Shown: positions 1 through 7,813, numbered from the stretch's first letter. The stretch: DNA of 64,000 nt from JAOUJD01 sp963726405 (GCA_963726405.1 CAVSCF010000006.1:1-64000), one strand, 5' to 3'. Numbers and translations: made by a program. Notes: generated by a model not told the origin, from the sequence alone.

Positions 1-51
1 TCCTCGCTGCCGTATCCGAACGGCGGCATGCTCAGTGAGTGCCTGCTCCAT
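1..51 (-). CDS. 5' end of an unidentified gene, cut by the window edge
   Basis: Read on the minus strand, an ATG at 51-49 follows a near-perfect ribosome binding site (AAGGAGG at about 63-57, six bases upstream). The frame stays open to the window edge. Only 17 codons are visible, starting MEQALTEHAAVRIRQRG. The H-x-x-x-R-x-R-Q-R-G pattern resembles the N-terminus of small DUF4258-type proteins, but 17 residues are too few to assign a family. The gene diverges from the ARPP-1 gene at 250, so bases 52-249 should hold both promoters. Confidence 0.5.
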   Translation of the reverse strand, partial: MEQALTEHAAVRIRQRG

Positions 52-249
52 CGTCGCCTCCTTGCTGCGTTGTTGCCGGAATCATGGGAATCGACAGGCT
101 CAAGCGACGAGCCCTCCCGTGAGCCCGTGTCCCCTCTTTATGGCGGCGCAGGCTCTCGCCCTGAGCCCCTCGCGCACGACACTTCCCATCCAGCGTGAGG
201 TTCCCCCTCCGCTGCGCGATTCCCCTAAAAACTTCGAACGACAACAACC

Positions 250-1182
250 ATGAACGCGCTCTCCTCGACACTCCAGAGTCTCCAGATCGGTTCCCCCATC
301 ACCCACGCCGGCCTGACGATGTTCCCGCTCGTCGCCGACCGCGCTTCGCATCCCGACTACCTGCTGCTCGACCAGGTGCTCGACGGCGCCCTGGCCGAAG
401 TCAGCGAGATCTCCGACGCCGGCTCGGTGCCCGAGCTGCAGTTCCGCAACAAGGCGGACAAGGACGTCCTGCTGGTCGACGGCGAGGAGCTGGTCGGCGC
501 CAAGCAGAACCGGGTGCTGAACCTGACGATCCTCGTGTCCGCCGGCAAGACGGTGAAGATCCCGGTGTCCTGCGTCGAAGCCGGCCGCTGGGCCTGGCGC
601 TCGACGCGCTTTGCCGCCGGCAAGCGCAAGCTGCACGCGAAGGCGCGCATCGAGAAGATGGCGCGCGTCAGCCGCAGCATGGAGGAGAGCGGCGAGCGTG
701 CGCGCAGCGACGTCCAGGCCGCCGTGTGGCGTTCGGTGGACGACAAGATGGCGTCGCTGCGGGTGCCCTCGGGGACGAGCTCGCTGCACGACGTCTACGA
801 CTCGTCCGAGTCCCGGCTGGGCGAACTGCGCCGCCAGTTCGTGGCGGTGCTGGGTCAGGTCGGCGCGGTGTTCTACGTCGCCGGGCAGCCCGTTGGCTGC
901 GAGGTCTACGACTCGGCGGAGACGCTGCGGCACATGCTGCCGAAGCTGGTCGACAGCTACGCGCTCGACGCCATCGAGGATGCGCGCGGCGAGGGCAAGG
1001 CCCCCACGCTCGCGCAGGTGCAGCAGATCCTCGAGCGCATCGCCGGCGAGCCGGTACAGGCCTACCCGGCCATCGACAAGGGACAGGATCTCCGCATCCA
1101 GGGCGCATCGCTGCAGGCCGCGGCGCTGGTCGAGGGCGACCGGCTGCTGCACCTGTCGGCGTTCGTGGAGGAGCGCGCCTGA
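250..1182 (+). CDS. ARPP-1 domain protein (DUF6569 type)
   Basis: This 310-residue soluble protein matches the ARPP-1 family, of unknown biochemical role. The family is found in bacteria, archaea and some eukaryotes. The typical core is visible at about residues 55-115: a stretch on nonfunctional-looking beta strands with V-D-G-E-E-L-V-G-A-K-Q-N-R, then I-P-V-S-C-V-E-A-G-R-W. No signal peptide or membrane segment is seen. The ATG at 250 begins just after the promoter region. The stop overlaps the next start (ATGA at 1182), so translation of the 90-residue Cys-rich protein is probably coupled to it. Family call is firm; function is unknown. Confidence 0.8.
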   Translation: MNALSSTLQSLQIGSPITHAGLTMFPLVADRASHPDYLLLDQVLDGALAEVSEISDAGSVPELQFRNKADKDVLLVDGEELVGAKQNRVLNLTILVSAGKTVKIPVSCVEAGRWAWRSTRFAAGKRKLHAKARIEKMARVSRSMEESGERARSDVQAAVWRSVDDKMASLRVPSGTSSLHDVYDSSESRLGELRRQFVAVLGQVGAVFYVAGQPVGCEVYDSAETLRHMLPKLVDSYALDAIEDARGEGKAPTLAQVQQILERIAGEPVQAYPAIDKGQDLRIQGASLQAAALVEGDRLLHLSAFVEERA

Positions 1183-1454
1183 TGCGTCCGATCGCGAACT
1201 GCCCGCTGGAGATGGTGTGCGACCGCAAGTGGGAGGACTTGATCGAGTTGCCCGACGCGGCCGTGCGCCACTGCACGGAGTGCGAGACCGAGGTCCACTT
1301 CTGCCACTCGATCGAGGAACTGCTCGCGCACGCAAAGCTGGGCCACTGCGTGGCCTTCAACCTGGTCGAGGACGACCGGGCGCACGAGAAGCCGCACCCC
1401 TTGCTCGGGTTCCCCGGAGATCCCGATACGCCCTCGCGCAGCTGGGTGGACTAA
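1182..1454 (+). CDS. Small cysteine/histidine-rich protein, partner of ARPP-1 gene
   Basis: This 90-residue protein starts at an ATG overlapping the upstream stop codon. It contains spaced cysteines and histidines: N-C-P-L-E-M-V-C near the start, R-H-C-T-E-C then V-H-F-C-H in the middle, and G-H-C later. This suggests a metal-binding fold or a small zinc ribbon. The C-terminal 25 residues are polar and probably disordered. I do not recognise a named family. The tight overlap suggests that it works with, or modifies, the ARPP-1 protein, but that is inference. Confidence 0.65.
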   Translation: MRPIANCPLEMVCDRKWEDLIELPDAAVRHCTECETEVHFCHSIEELLAHAKLGHCVAFNLVEDDRAHEKPHPLLGFPGDPDTPSRSWVD

Positions 1455-1486
1455 AGTTCTCCGCGGTTCGTCCGTGGTGTTAAGGG

Positions 1487-2191
1487 ATGGGTAGAGCGAT
1501 CAGCCGTTCCAAGGTGGAGCTGTTCCTGGACTGCCCGCGCTGCTTCTGGCTCGATGTGCGAGCCAAGCTGCGCCGGCCGTCCGGGCCGCCCTTCAGCCTC
1601 AACATTGCGGTCGATCACCTGCTGAAGAACGAGTTCGACCGCTACCGGGGCGGGTCTGTGGTGCCGCCGCGCGTGGCCAAGGAGGGGCTGGCGTTCATCC
1701 CGGCCGCGCATGCGGACCTCCCCGCCTGGCGCCACAACTTCCAGGGCGTGCGGGTCGAGCACGCGGCCTCGGGCCTGACGGTCTACGGCGCGATCGACGA
1801 TCTCTGGGTCGACGCCGCCGGCCGCCACTACGTGGTCGACTACAAGGCCACCGCGAAGGCGGACGAGGTGAGCCTCGATGCCGACTGGCAGATCGCCTAC
1901 AAGCGGCAGGTGGAGTTCTACCAATGGCTGCTGCGCGGCCGCGGGCTGGACATGGCCGACCGCGCGTTCTTCGTCTACGCCAACGGCATCAAGGACGACG
2001 GCCCGTTCGACGACGTGCTGCGGTTCCGCACGAAGATCCTCGCCTACGACGGCAACGCCGACTGGGTCGAGCCGGTGCTGATGGAGACCGCGCAGTGCCT
2101 GGCGCTGGACGAGCCGCCGGAGTCGGATCCGGAGTGCGAGTACTGCGGTTACGCCGCGAAGATGGCGCGCTTCGGTGTCGAAAGCGCATGA
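1487..2191 (+). CDS. PD-(D/E)XK nuclease-like protein with two CxxC pairs
   Basis: This 234-residue protein has the core of the PD-(D/E)XK (Cas4/RecB-like) nuclease superfamily. G-A-I-D-D at residues 101-105 supplies the first acidic residue and V-V-D-Y-K-A-T at 116-122 supplies the D-x-K pair. A Q-V-E-F-Y-Q-W-L-L helix near 145 matches the usual Q-x-x-x-Y motif. C16-P-R-C19 at the N-terminus and C217-E-Y-C220 at the C-terminus could join to bind an iron-sulfur cluster or zinc, as in Cas4/AddB relatives, though the 2+2 arrangement differs from the usual 1+3. The end overlaps the HD gene by four bases. DNA cleavage or binding is likely; the biological role is unknown. Confidence 0.7.
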   Translation: MGRAISRSKVELFLDCPRCFWLDVRAKLRRPSGPPFSLNIAVDHLLKNEFDRYRGGSVVPPRVAKEGLAFIPAAHADLPAWRHNFQGVRVEHAASGLTVYGAIDDLWVDAAGRHYVVDYKATAKADEVSLDADWQIAYKRQVEFYQWLLRGRGLDMADRAFFVYANGIKDDGPFDDVLRFRTKILAYDGNADWVEPVLMETAQCLALDEPPESDPECEYCGYAAKMARFGVESA

Positions 2192-2907
2192 CGCCGCGCC
2201 TCGCCACCCCGGAACTCGTCGTGCGGCTGCGACACCGCTTTGCGCTGCGCTGGAAGGGCATCCACGGCGCCGCCCACTGGGCGCGCGTGCGCTGGAACGG
2301 CCGCGCGCTCGCCGAGCAGACCGGCGCCAACCGCACGGTCGTCGAGCTCTTCGCGCTGGTGCACGACGTGTGCCGCCAGAACGACCACCACGACCCGCAG
2401 CACGGCGCGCGCGCGGCGGAGTTCGTGCACCAGCTGCGCGGCTCGGTGATCTGGATCTCGGCCACCGAGGCCGAGTTGCTGGCCTATGCGTGCACGCATC
2501 ACAGCGACGGCTACACCGAGGCCGACGTGACGGTGCAGACCTGCTGGGACGCCGACCGCCTGGATCTCGGGCGGGTCGGCATACGGCCGCATCCGAGGTA
2601 TCTGTGCACGCCGGCGGCGAAGGACCCGCGGTTGCTGGAGTTCGCGTACGAGCGGGGCGCGCGGGCGCGGCGGTGGGTCGGCGCGGGGCGACCTGACTTT
2701 GGGGCCCCACCCCGGGTCCGCCGGGGGTGGACGCCGCCAGCTGCACTGCCCCTGCAGACACCCCGACATCATCGGGCAAGTGGCGCGGGCACCGGGGATA
2801 GGCTGGGCCTTGCGCAGGCAGCTCAGATGCGCTGCCTCGGTATCCACGCCGAGACCGCGCTAAGCCTGCCTTCGGCAGGATGCGTCATTGACGTATGTAC
2901 GCAGTGA
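2188..2907 (+). CDS. HD-domain protein with read-through C-terminus
   Basis: The gene starts at an ATG overlapping the nuclease stop. Residues 1-165 form an HD metal-hydrolase domain: H26 in G-I-H-G-A-A-H, H59-D60, H67-H68 and C-T-H-H-S-D-G near 110. Such domains hydrolyse phosphodiester or nucleotide bonds; the substrate cannot be told. After about residue 168 (R-A-R-R-W-V-G) the sequence becomes proline- and arginine-rich and looks like non-coding DNA read in frame. It also contains a CCTGCC-TTC-GGCAGG hairpin at 2865-2879. A lost stop codon or a frame error near 2690 is likely, so the real protein may be about 170 residues. Confidence 0.65.
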   Translation: MTPRLATPELVVRLRHRFALRWKGIHGAAHWARVRWNGRALAEQTGANRTVVELFALVHDVCRQNDHHDPQHGARAAEFVHQLRGSVIWISATEAELLAYACTHHSDGYTEADVTVQTCWDADRLDLGRVGIRPHPRYLCTPAAKDPRLLEFAYERGARARRWVGAGRPDFGAPPRVRRGWTPPAALPLQTPRHHRASGAGTGDRLGLAQAAQMRCLGIHAETALSLPSAGCVIDVCTQ

Positions 2908-2915
2908 CGTAGTCT
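2888..2915 (+). promoter_or_regulatory. Weak promoter with TGACGTA direct repeats before RelE/HigA
   Basis: A TTGACG box (2888-2893) lies 16 bases before TAGTCT (2910-2915). The heptamer TGACGTA occurs twice, at 2889-2895 and 2905-2911, overlapping both boxes. Such repeats could be an autoregulatory site for the antitoxin. The -10 box is poor, so this is tentative. Confidence 0.3.
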
Positions 2916-2939
2916 GATCAGCATGCGCCGTGACAGCTC

Positions 2940-3246
2940 ATGGTCTTCATCGAGTCGCAGATCTTCAGCCGTCTCGTCTATCGCTACCTCAGCGAGAGGA
3001 CTACAGCGGGCTGCAACGGCACCTCGCCGCGCGCCCCGACGGGGAGCGCTCGTGCAAGGCAGCGGCGGTGCGAGGAAGATCCGATGGGCCTCCGAGGGGC
3101 GGGGAAAGTCAGGGGGCGTACGGGTCATCTACTACTGGATCACCGCGGACGAACAGATCCTGCTGTTGACGATCTATGCCAAGAGCGAGCAGGGCAACCT
3201 GACAGCGGCGGACTTGAAGCTGATCAGCAGAGAATCAAGGGATTGA
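2940..3246 (+). pseudogene. RelE/HigB-type toxin, frame broken twice
   Basis: Joining three frames gives a full RelE-family toxin of about 100 residues. It starts MVFIESQIFSRLVYRYLSE (frame of 2940), continues with D-Y-S-G-L-Q-R-H-L-A-A-R-P-D, then G-A-L-V-Q-G-S-G-G-A-R-K-I-R-W, V-R-V-I-Y-Y-W and I-Y-A-K-S-E-Q. The breaks are each consistent with one missing base, near 2997 and near 3041. Intact members are ribosome-dependent mRNA interferases. The partner antitoxin begins six bases after the stop. Either the toxin is dead or the assembly has indels; the conserved residues on both sides of each break favour a recent event or an error. Confidence 0.7.
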
Positions 3247-3251
3247 AGTGA

Positions 3252-3651
3252 ATGACGAAACGGAACATCGCGAAGGAAGTGCTGGAAGGGCCTGGACGAC
3301 TTCGCGGCCTGGCGGGCCGGGGAGCGGAAGCTGCGGACGGTGACCATCGACTTGCCGCGTGCCGCCGACGTCGCGAAGATCCGCAATGGCCTGGGCCTGT
3401 CGCAGACGGCGTTCGCCGCCTTCATGGGCGTTTCTGTCGGAACGCTGCGCAACTGGGAGCAGTTGCGGCGAGAGCCGCAGGGACCGGCGCGCGCGTTCCT
3501 GCACGTCGCGTCCGCCGAGCCGCTGGCGGTGCTTGCGGCCTTTGAGCGGCGTGGAGTCCGCCCTGCGGCGCGTTCGACGGCCGGCAAGCGGGCTATCCGG
3601 GCGGGCGGTGGCGTGCGGGCGGCCTCTCGCGGAGCGACGCGCGTTCCGTAG
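3252..3651 (+). pseudogene. HigA/NadS-type XRE antitoxin, one frameshift
   Basis: The start MTKRNIAKEVLEG at 3252 and the body L-D-D-F-A-A-W-R-A-G-E-R-K are in different frames; one extra base near 3291 separates them. After the shift comes a helix-turn-helix, A-D-V-A-K-I-R-N-G-L-G-L-S-Q-T-A-F-A, then G-V-S-V-G-T-L-R-N-W-E-Q, typical of NadS/HigA antitoxins that neutralise RelE-like toxins and repress their own promoter. A start at 3340 (GTG) could still give a shortened 103-residue DNA-binding protein. The last 30 residues are Arg/Ala/Gly-rich and not conserved-looking. Confidence 0.65.
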
Positions 3652-3732
3652 TTGAGGAGACGCCGATTTGATGCTTGGGTGGCTTGCGAGTCCGGCGTCC
3701 CTGCGGTGACGGGGGTATCGCGCCTCTGTGTT

Positions 3733-3783
3733 CAGAATTGACCTTTGTCCACGTTACGTGGACAAATAATCTATAATGGACAG
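3733..3783 (+). promoter_or_regulatory. Upstream copy of the AbiE promoter/operator
   Basis: GTCCACGTTACGTGGAC (3747-3763) is a perfect 17-base palindrome, extended by TTT/AAA to 3744-3766. It directly follows TTGACC (3738-3743). The block aligns with the one at 3826-3872 just before the antitoxin start, including GAATTGAC before it and ATGGACA after it. The 93-base offset makes this a duplicated control region. A 17-codon reading frame, ATG at 3776 to TGA at 3829, begins exactly where the gene would start in this copy. Confidence 0.6.
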
Positions 3784-3825
3784 CGCAGGCGAGATCACGC
3801 CCAGCCAGAATAGGCTTTTTGTCCA

Positions 3826-3872
3826 CTGAATTGACATTGTCCACGTTTCATGGACAATGCCATAACTATGGA
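3826..3872 (+). promoter_or_regulatory. Promoter and operator of the AbiEi/AbiEii pair
   Basis: TTGACA (3831-3836) is followed 16 bases later by GACAAT (3853-3858). An inverted repeat CATTGTCCA...TGGACAATG (3835-3859) fills the spacer and covers the -10 box, an ideal place for a repressor. Transcription from here would begin near 3865, so translation from the ATG at 3868 would be nearly leaderless. The ATG at 3850 lies inside the operator and is therefore less likely to be used. Confidence 0.55.
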
Positions 3873-4875
3873 CAAGCCGCCCGCCCGCGAAGGCCTTCTC
3901 GACACCGCCCTCAAACGGCTGCAGGGCTATGGCATGACGACCGCGATCGAACGGCGTGACGTCAAGATGCGCAAGACCTTTGCCGACGCCGTTGTGCGGC
4001 TCGGCTACGGCGGACAGGAACTGACGTACGCCGTCGAGTTGAAGCACGGCCTGCGCCCGGCGGGACTGGCGGCCATCATTCATCAACTCGAACGGCTCGG
4101 TGAACAAGGGCTCCTGGTGGCCGACTACGTCACGCCACCGATGGCTGAAGAACTTCGTGCCCGCGGGATTCCGTTCGTCGATGCGGCAGGCAACGCGTTC
4201 ATCGAGCAGCCGCCGTTGTTCATATGGGTCAAGGGCGAGAAGCGCCAGCTCACCACGGGTGCAGACCAGCCTGTGGGCCGAGCATTTCAGGCGAGCGGCC
4301 TGCAGGTGTTGTTCGCGTTGATATGCCACCCCGAGTGGGCCGACCTGCCTTACCGAGAAATCGCTCAGCGAGCCAACGTCGCGCATGGGACCGTGGGCTG
4401 GGTGATGGCAGAACTGCCAAGGCTTGGCTTCCTGGCCGAGTTAGGTGGCAAGCGGCGACTGATGCAACGCGAACGATTGCTGCAGCAGTGGGCGGAGTTC
4501 TATCCGCGCACATTGCGGCCGCGGCTGGCGCTGGGGCGATACCGTGCGGAGACTCTGGAGTGGTGGGAGACGATCGACCCCACCAAGTACGGCGCCGTGC
4601 TTGGCGGCGAGCCGGCCGGCGGCCGGATCACACGCTACTTGCGCCCGGGCGCCGCCACCTTCTACATGGAGAAGATCGATCCGCGGCTCCTGGTCGACCT
4701 GCGGCTGCGGACCGACCCGAACGGCAACGTCGAGATCTATCGGCGCTTCTGGACTTTCGATGGCGAAGACAAAGCCCTGACGCCAGAGCCTTTGGTCTAC
4801 GCGGACCTGATGGCGACGGGAGACGGTCGCTGCATTGAGACCGCCAAGCTGGTCTACGAGCAGATCTTTCGATGA
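3868..4875 (+). CDS. Type IV TA antitoxin, AbiEi family regulator
   Basis: This protein of about 335 residues matches the AbiEi-type antitoxin/transcriptional regulator family. Such proteins neutralise an AbiEii nucleotidyltransferase without binding it directly and repress their own promoter. The N-terminal part has a V-E-L-K-H-G motif and an R-A-R-G-I-P-F-V-D-A-A-G-N-A-F segment. A winged helix-turn-helix follows at about 145-200 (L-P-Y-R-E-I-A-Q-R-A-N-V-A-H-G-T-V-G-W-V). The C-terminal half ends in Y-A-D-L-M-A-T-G-D-G-R. The stop overlaps the toxin start (ATGA, 4872-4875). A longer start at 3850 is possible but lies within the operator. Confidence 0.8.
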   Translation: MDKPPAREGLLDTALKRLQGYGMTTAIERRDVKMRKTFADAVVRLGYGGQELTYAVELKHGLRPAGLAAIIHQLERLGEQGLLVADYVTPPMAEELRARGIPFVDAAGNAFIEQPPLFIWVKGEKRQLTTGADQPVGRAFQASGLQVLFALICHPEWADLPYREIAQRANVAHGTVGWVMAELPRLGFLAELGGKRRLMQRERLLQQWAEFYPRTLRPRLALGRYRAETLEWWETIDPTKYGAVLGGEPAGGRITRYLRPGAATFYMEKIDPRLLVDLRLRTDPNGNVEIYRRFWTFDGEDKALTPEPLVYADLMATGDGRCIETAKLVYEQIFR

Positions 4876-5726
4876 GGCTGGATCTCTCGAGCCGATCGGA
4901 GCTGGCCTGGCTGTCTGCCTTGCTTGCAGACGTCGAATCAGCTGCGCCGGGCCTGAAGCCGCTACTTGTTGGCGCCCAAGCGCGCGATCTCCTGTTGCAT
5001 TACGGCCATGGCCTTGCGATCGAGCGCGCGACGAGCGATGTGGACTTCGCGATCGCCGTTGAAGACTGGAGCCGGTTTTCGGCCGCCAAGGCTGCACTGG
5101 TGGCGAGTGGCCTCTTCGAGCCCCATCGCAACATGGCGCATAGGCTGCAGCACACGAAATCCGGGACGATCGACTTCATCCCGTTCGGCGCTGTGGAGCA
5201 GGCGGACGGCACGATCGCATGGCCACCGACTGGCGACGAGGTCATGGCCGTTCTCGGCTATTCGGAGGCTGCCGCGGACGCGGTTGCGGTCGAGCTCCCG
5301 AAGGGCCAGGCGGTCCGAGCGGTGTCGCTGCCCCTGCTGGCAGTACTCAAGGTGCTGGCCTGGAAAGACCGGCACCGGTTCACGCAAGGCAAGGACGCCG
5401 TCGACCTTTGGCTCATCATGCGCAGCTATCTCGAGGCCGGGAACCTTGACCGCCTCTATGCAGAATTTCCGCATGTAATCACGGAGAAGTTCGACTTCGA
5501 GCCGACCGGCAGCTGGCTACTGGGACGTGACGCGCGCGTGGCGTTGCAGAAGCACAGCGTGCGCCTGGACCGGTTGATTGAAAGGCTCGATGCCGTGCTT
5601 GCGCCAGAACTGAACTCGGAAGACAAGTCGACGCTCGTTCTGCAACTGAGTCCGGCCGATCCAGATCGTGCTCTCAAGCTCCTGAAAGCCCTGCATGCGG
5701 GGCTCATGGGCGCGCAGACCCCATGA
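4872..5726 (+). CDS. Type IV TA toxin, AbiEii/AbiGii nucleotidyltransferase
   Basis: This 284-residue protein carries the nucleotidyltransferase signature of AbiEii toxins. G34-A-Q-A-R38-D39 is the nucleotide-binding turn, D56-V-D58 in T-S-D-V-D-F is the catalytic metal pair, and a third acid is D101 in T-I-D-F-I-P-F-G. A K-x-x-A-W-K-D-R and G-K-D-A-V-D-L motif follows near 165-180, as in the family. Related toxins add nucleotides to tRNA or otherwise stall growth, often in abortive phage defence. All expected catalytic residues are present, so this pair looks functional. It is translationally coupled to the AbiEi gene. Confidence 0.82.
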   Translation: MRLDLSSRSELAWLSALLADVESAAPGLKPLLVGAQARDLLLHYGHGLAIERATSDVDFAIAVEDWSRFSAAKAALVASGLFEPHRNMAHRLQHTKSGTIDFIPFGAVEQADGTIAWPPTGDEVMAVLGYSEAAADAVAVELPKGQAVRAVSLPLLAVLKVLAWKDRHRFTQGKDAVDLWLIMRSYLEAGNLDRLYAEFPHVITEKFDFEPTGSWLLGRDARVALQKHSVRLDRLIERLDAVLAPELNSEDKSTLVLQLSPADPDRALKLLKALHAGLMGAQTP

Positions 5727-5802
5727 ACACTTCTTTCTTCGTTCAGGGCCGCGGAACTACCGCACCGTCGCGCGCGACGGCGACGAGATGGAGTTCGGCA
5801 AG

Positions 5803-6162
5803 CTAGGCCTGCCAAACCCCATACCCCGCCTCGCGCAGTTCTTCCGCCAGCTCCCGCTCCATCGTCAGCGCCGCCTCGTACGGCATCGGATTCAGGTGCG
5901 CGAACAGTTCCGGCAGCAACCGGGTGCCGAACCGCAGCACGAACACGTTCCCCTTGTGGCCGCGCTTGTGGTTCTTGTATCGATCCGCCACGGCGAGCCC
6001 GGTCATGCCCACGTACACGCAGGGCTTGCCTTTGACGTAGCCCGGGTTGCGCTTGCGAAAGCGCCGGTCCCGCAGGACCTCGGGCGCCAGCTCGATCACG
6101 TAGACGTTGTGCGACAGCCGCGGCGGTGGTGTTTCGCCGCGTTTCGGCTTTCCTGCCGGCAA
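5803..6162 (-). CDS. GIY-YIG-like small protein
   Basis: This 119-residue protein has an N-terminal V-Y-V-I-E-L strand, then P-C-V-Y-V-G-M-T-G-L and D-R-Y-K-N-H-K-R-G-H. These match a divergent GIY-YIG nuclease core, with V-Y-V in place of G-I-Y and Y-V-G in place of Y-I-G. A conserved E-A-A-L-T-M-E-R-E-L helix near the C-terminus could carry the catalytic glutamate. It starts one base past the WYL gene's stop on the minus strand, so the two are surely one operon. Nuclease activity is plausible but unproven. Confidence 0.6.
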   Translation of the reverse strand: MPAGKPKRGETPPPRLSHNVYVIELAPEVLRDRRFRKRNPGYVKGKPCVYVGMTGLAVADRYKNHKRGHKGNVFVLRFGTRLLPELFAHLNPMPYEAALTMERELAEELREAGYGVWQA

Positions 6163-6163
6163 G

Positions 6164-7144
6164 TCAGGCCCCGCCGTAGAGCTTCGCCGCGGTCAACAGT
6201 CGCTTCGCGATGCGCGTCCGCAGTGCCGCCGGCGCCATCACCTCGACGTTCTCCCCGTGCCGCAGGATCTCCAGCTCGAGCTCGGCCGGGTCGCTGTACG
6301 GCACCTTCAGCTCGTACTTCCCGCCGTCCAGCGCGCGGCCCTTCTGCCGCTCGTTCCACACCTCGGAGCGCACCCACTTCGCCGCGTCCTTGTTGAACAC
6401 CAGCGTCGCCCACTGCAGGTCCTTGCCGCGGTAGATGCCGTAGCCGCCGCCGAGCTCCTCGTCGACGGTCTTCAGCGACACCTCCTTCGCCTTCTGGTCG
6501 GTGAGCCGCGCGCCCTCGATCGAATCGAGCGAGAACATGCGGATGCCGTCGGACTGGTGACACCACGCGTCCAGGTACCAGTTGCCCTTGTAGTTCACCA
6601 GCCGCAGCGGCGACACCTCGCGCTCGGTGCGGCGGTCCTTGGTACGGCCGTAGTAGTCGATGACGAGGCGCAGCCGCTTCACCAGCGCCGCGCCGATCGT
6701 CTCGAAGTGCTTCGGCTCGACGCGCCGGCGCTGCACCGAGATGAGCTTCACGCGCTTCAGGATCTCGTTGGCCGAGCCGTCCGCGGTGTCGTCCATCAGC
6801 GCCTGCAGGCGCGTCATCAGCGGCTTGATGTGGCGGCCGAGCATGCCGCTCTCGTCCGTGCCCTCGAGCATCTGGTACATGGACATCAGCGCGAGGATCT
6901 CTTCCGGGTTGAACCACAGCCCGGGTAGCTCGAAGGTCGGGCCGCCGTTCGGTGTGCCGAACCGATAGCCGCCGGCATCGCGGTCGTGGACGATCGGCGC
7001 GTTGAAGTTGTCGCGCAGCTTGACGAGGTCGCGCTTCAGCGTGGCCCGCGACACCTCCAGTTCGCGCATCAGGTCGCTGAACGACACGACGCGGCGCGCC
7101 TGGATGAGGTTGGTGATGCGGTGCAGTCGTTCGAACTGGCTCAT
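6164..7144 (-). CDS. WYL-domain transcriptional regulator
   Basis: This 326-residue protein has an N-terminal helix-turn-helix (residues 1-60, with L-E-V-S-R-A-T-L-K-R-D-L) and a WYL domain, whose W189-Y190-L191 lies in K-G-N-W-Y-L-D-A-W. A WCX-like C-terminal region follows. WYL proteins sense nucleic acids or nucleotides and often control DNA-damage or phage-defence genes. It leads a two-gene minus-strand operon with the GIY-YIG-like gene. Its position beside four toxin-antitoxin pairs fits a defence-associated regulator, though its targets are unknown. Confidence 0.85.
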   Translation of the reverse strand: MSQFERLHRITNLIQARRVVSFSDLMRELEVSRATLKRDLVKLRDNFNAPIVHDRDAGGYRFGTPNGGPTFELPGLWFNPEEILALMSMYQMLEGTDESGMLGRHIKPLMTRLQALMDDTADGSANEILKRVKLISVQRRRVEPKHFETIGAALVKRLRLVIDYYGRTKDRRTEREVSPLRLVNYKGNWYLDAWCHQSDGIRMFSLDSIEGARLTDQKAKEVSLKTVDEELGGGYGIYRGKDLQWATLVFNKDAAKWVRSEVWNERQKGRALDGGKYELKVPYSDPAELELEILRHGENVEVMAPAALRTRIAKRLLTAAKLYGGA

Positions 7145-7261
7145 GACGTCTCCTGGTTCGGCGACCTTAGTCGACCGCGGCCAGGGCAGCTTGATGAATA
7201 TCCACCGATTGGCCGCGCCTATTCCCGCGATTTCCCGCGGGCGAGAAGGTCGGCCGCCGGC

Positions 7262-7813
7262 CTACCGTGGGCGCAGTGCGTGGACGCGGTCGAACTCGGC
7301 TTCCAGTGCGGGGTGCACGCCGCGCAGGCCGTCGACGACCTGCTTGGCCCAGTCGAAGTACTCCTGCTTGCGCTTCAGGTCCCAGCTCGGCGGCCGCGCG
7401 ACGATGTCGCGCAGGTTGACGATCTTGTCGGCGAGCTTCACGAGCTTGGCCTGCTCCGACAGGTGCGGCGCGTGGGCGATCTGCATCCGCTTGCGCAGCG
7501 CCTTGCTCTGGCTCTTCTCGTCGGTGACCTCCACGACGATCGAGGCGATCGCGCGGCCGAAGGCGCGCTCGAGTTCCGTCTCGGTCGTGTCGGTGTCTTC
7601 GATGGTGTCGTGCAGGATCGCGGCCGCCAGGACATCGGCGTCATCGATGCCGCCCAGTTGCGCCAACGTGCTCGCCACCGCCAGCGGGTGGTTGATGTAC
7701 GGGCTGCCGCGCACGCCTTTGCGCCGCTGCTCGCGGTGCTTGAACGCGGCGAACTCGGCGGCCGCGAGCACTTGCGCGATTCCCTTCGAAACGAAAACTT
7801 CAGTTCTTTCCAT
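7262..7813 (-). CDS. Small HD hydrolase, (p)ppGpp hydrolase-like
   Basis: This 183-residue protein resembles stand-alone HD hydrolases (MESH1/SpoT hydrolase domain). Metal ligands are H26, H42 in Y-I-N-H-P, H68-D69 in I-L-H-D-T, and E72-D73. The later K-L-A-D-K-I-V-N-L-R-D motif is also typical. Such enzymes remove the 3'-pyrophosphate from (p)ppGpp or act on related nucleotides. No synthetase or TGS domain is present. The ATG at 7813 was chosen because the frame upstream shows no family sequence. It could blunt growth-arrest signals from nearby toxins, but that link is speculation. Confidence 0.72.
   Translation of the reverse strand: MERTEVFVSKGIAQVLAAAEFAAFKHREQRRKGVRGSPYINHPLAVASTLAQLGGIDDADVLAAAILHDTIEDTDTTETELERAFGRAIASIVVEVTDEKSQSKALRKRMQIAHAPHLSEQAKLVKLADKIVNLRDIVARPPSWDLKRKQEYFDWAKQVVDGLRGVHPALEAEFDRVHALRPR

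Noticed and set aside
3772..3777. A perfect TATAAT box before the AbiE pair
   Set aside because: It is 28 bases from the TTGACC box, too far to pair with it, and no other -35 box fits. It may arise by chance from ATAATGG in the duplicated block.
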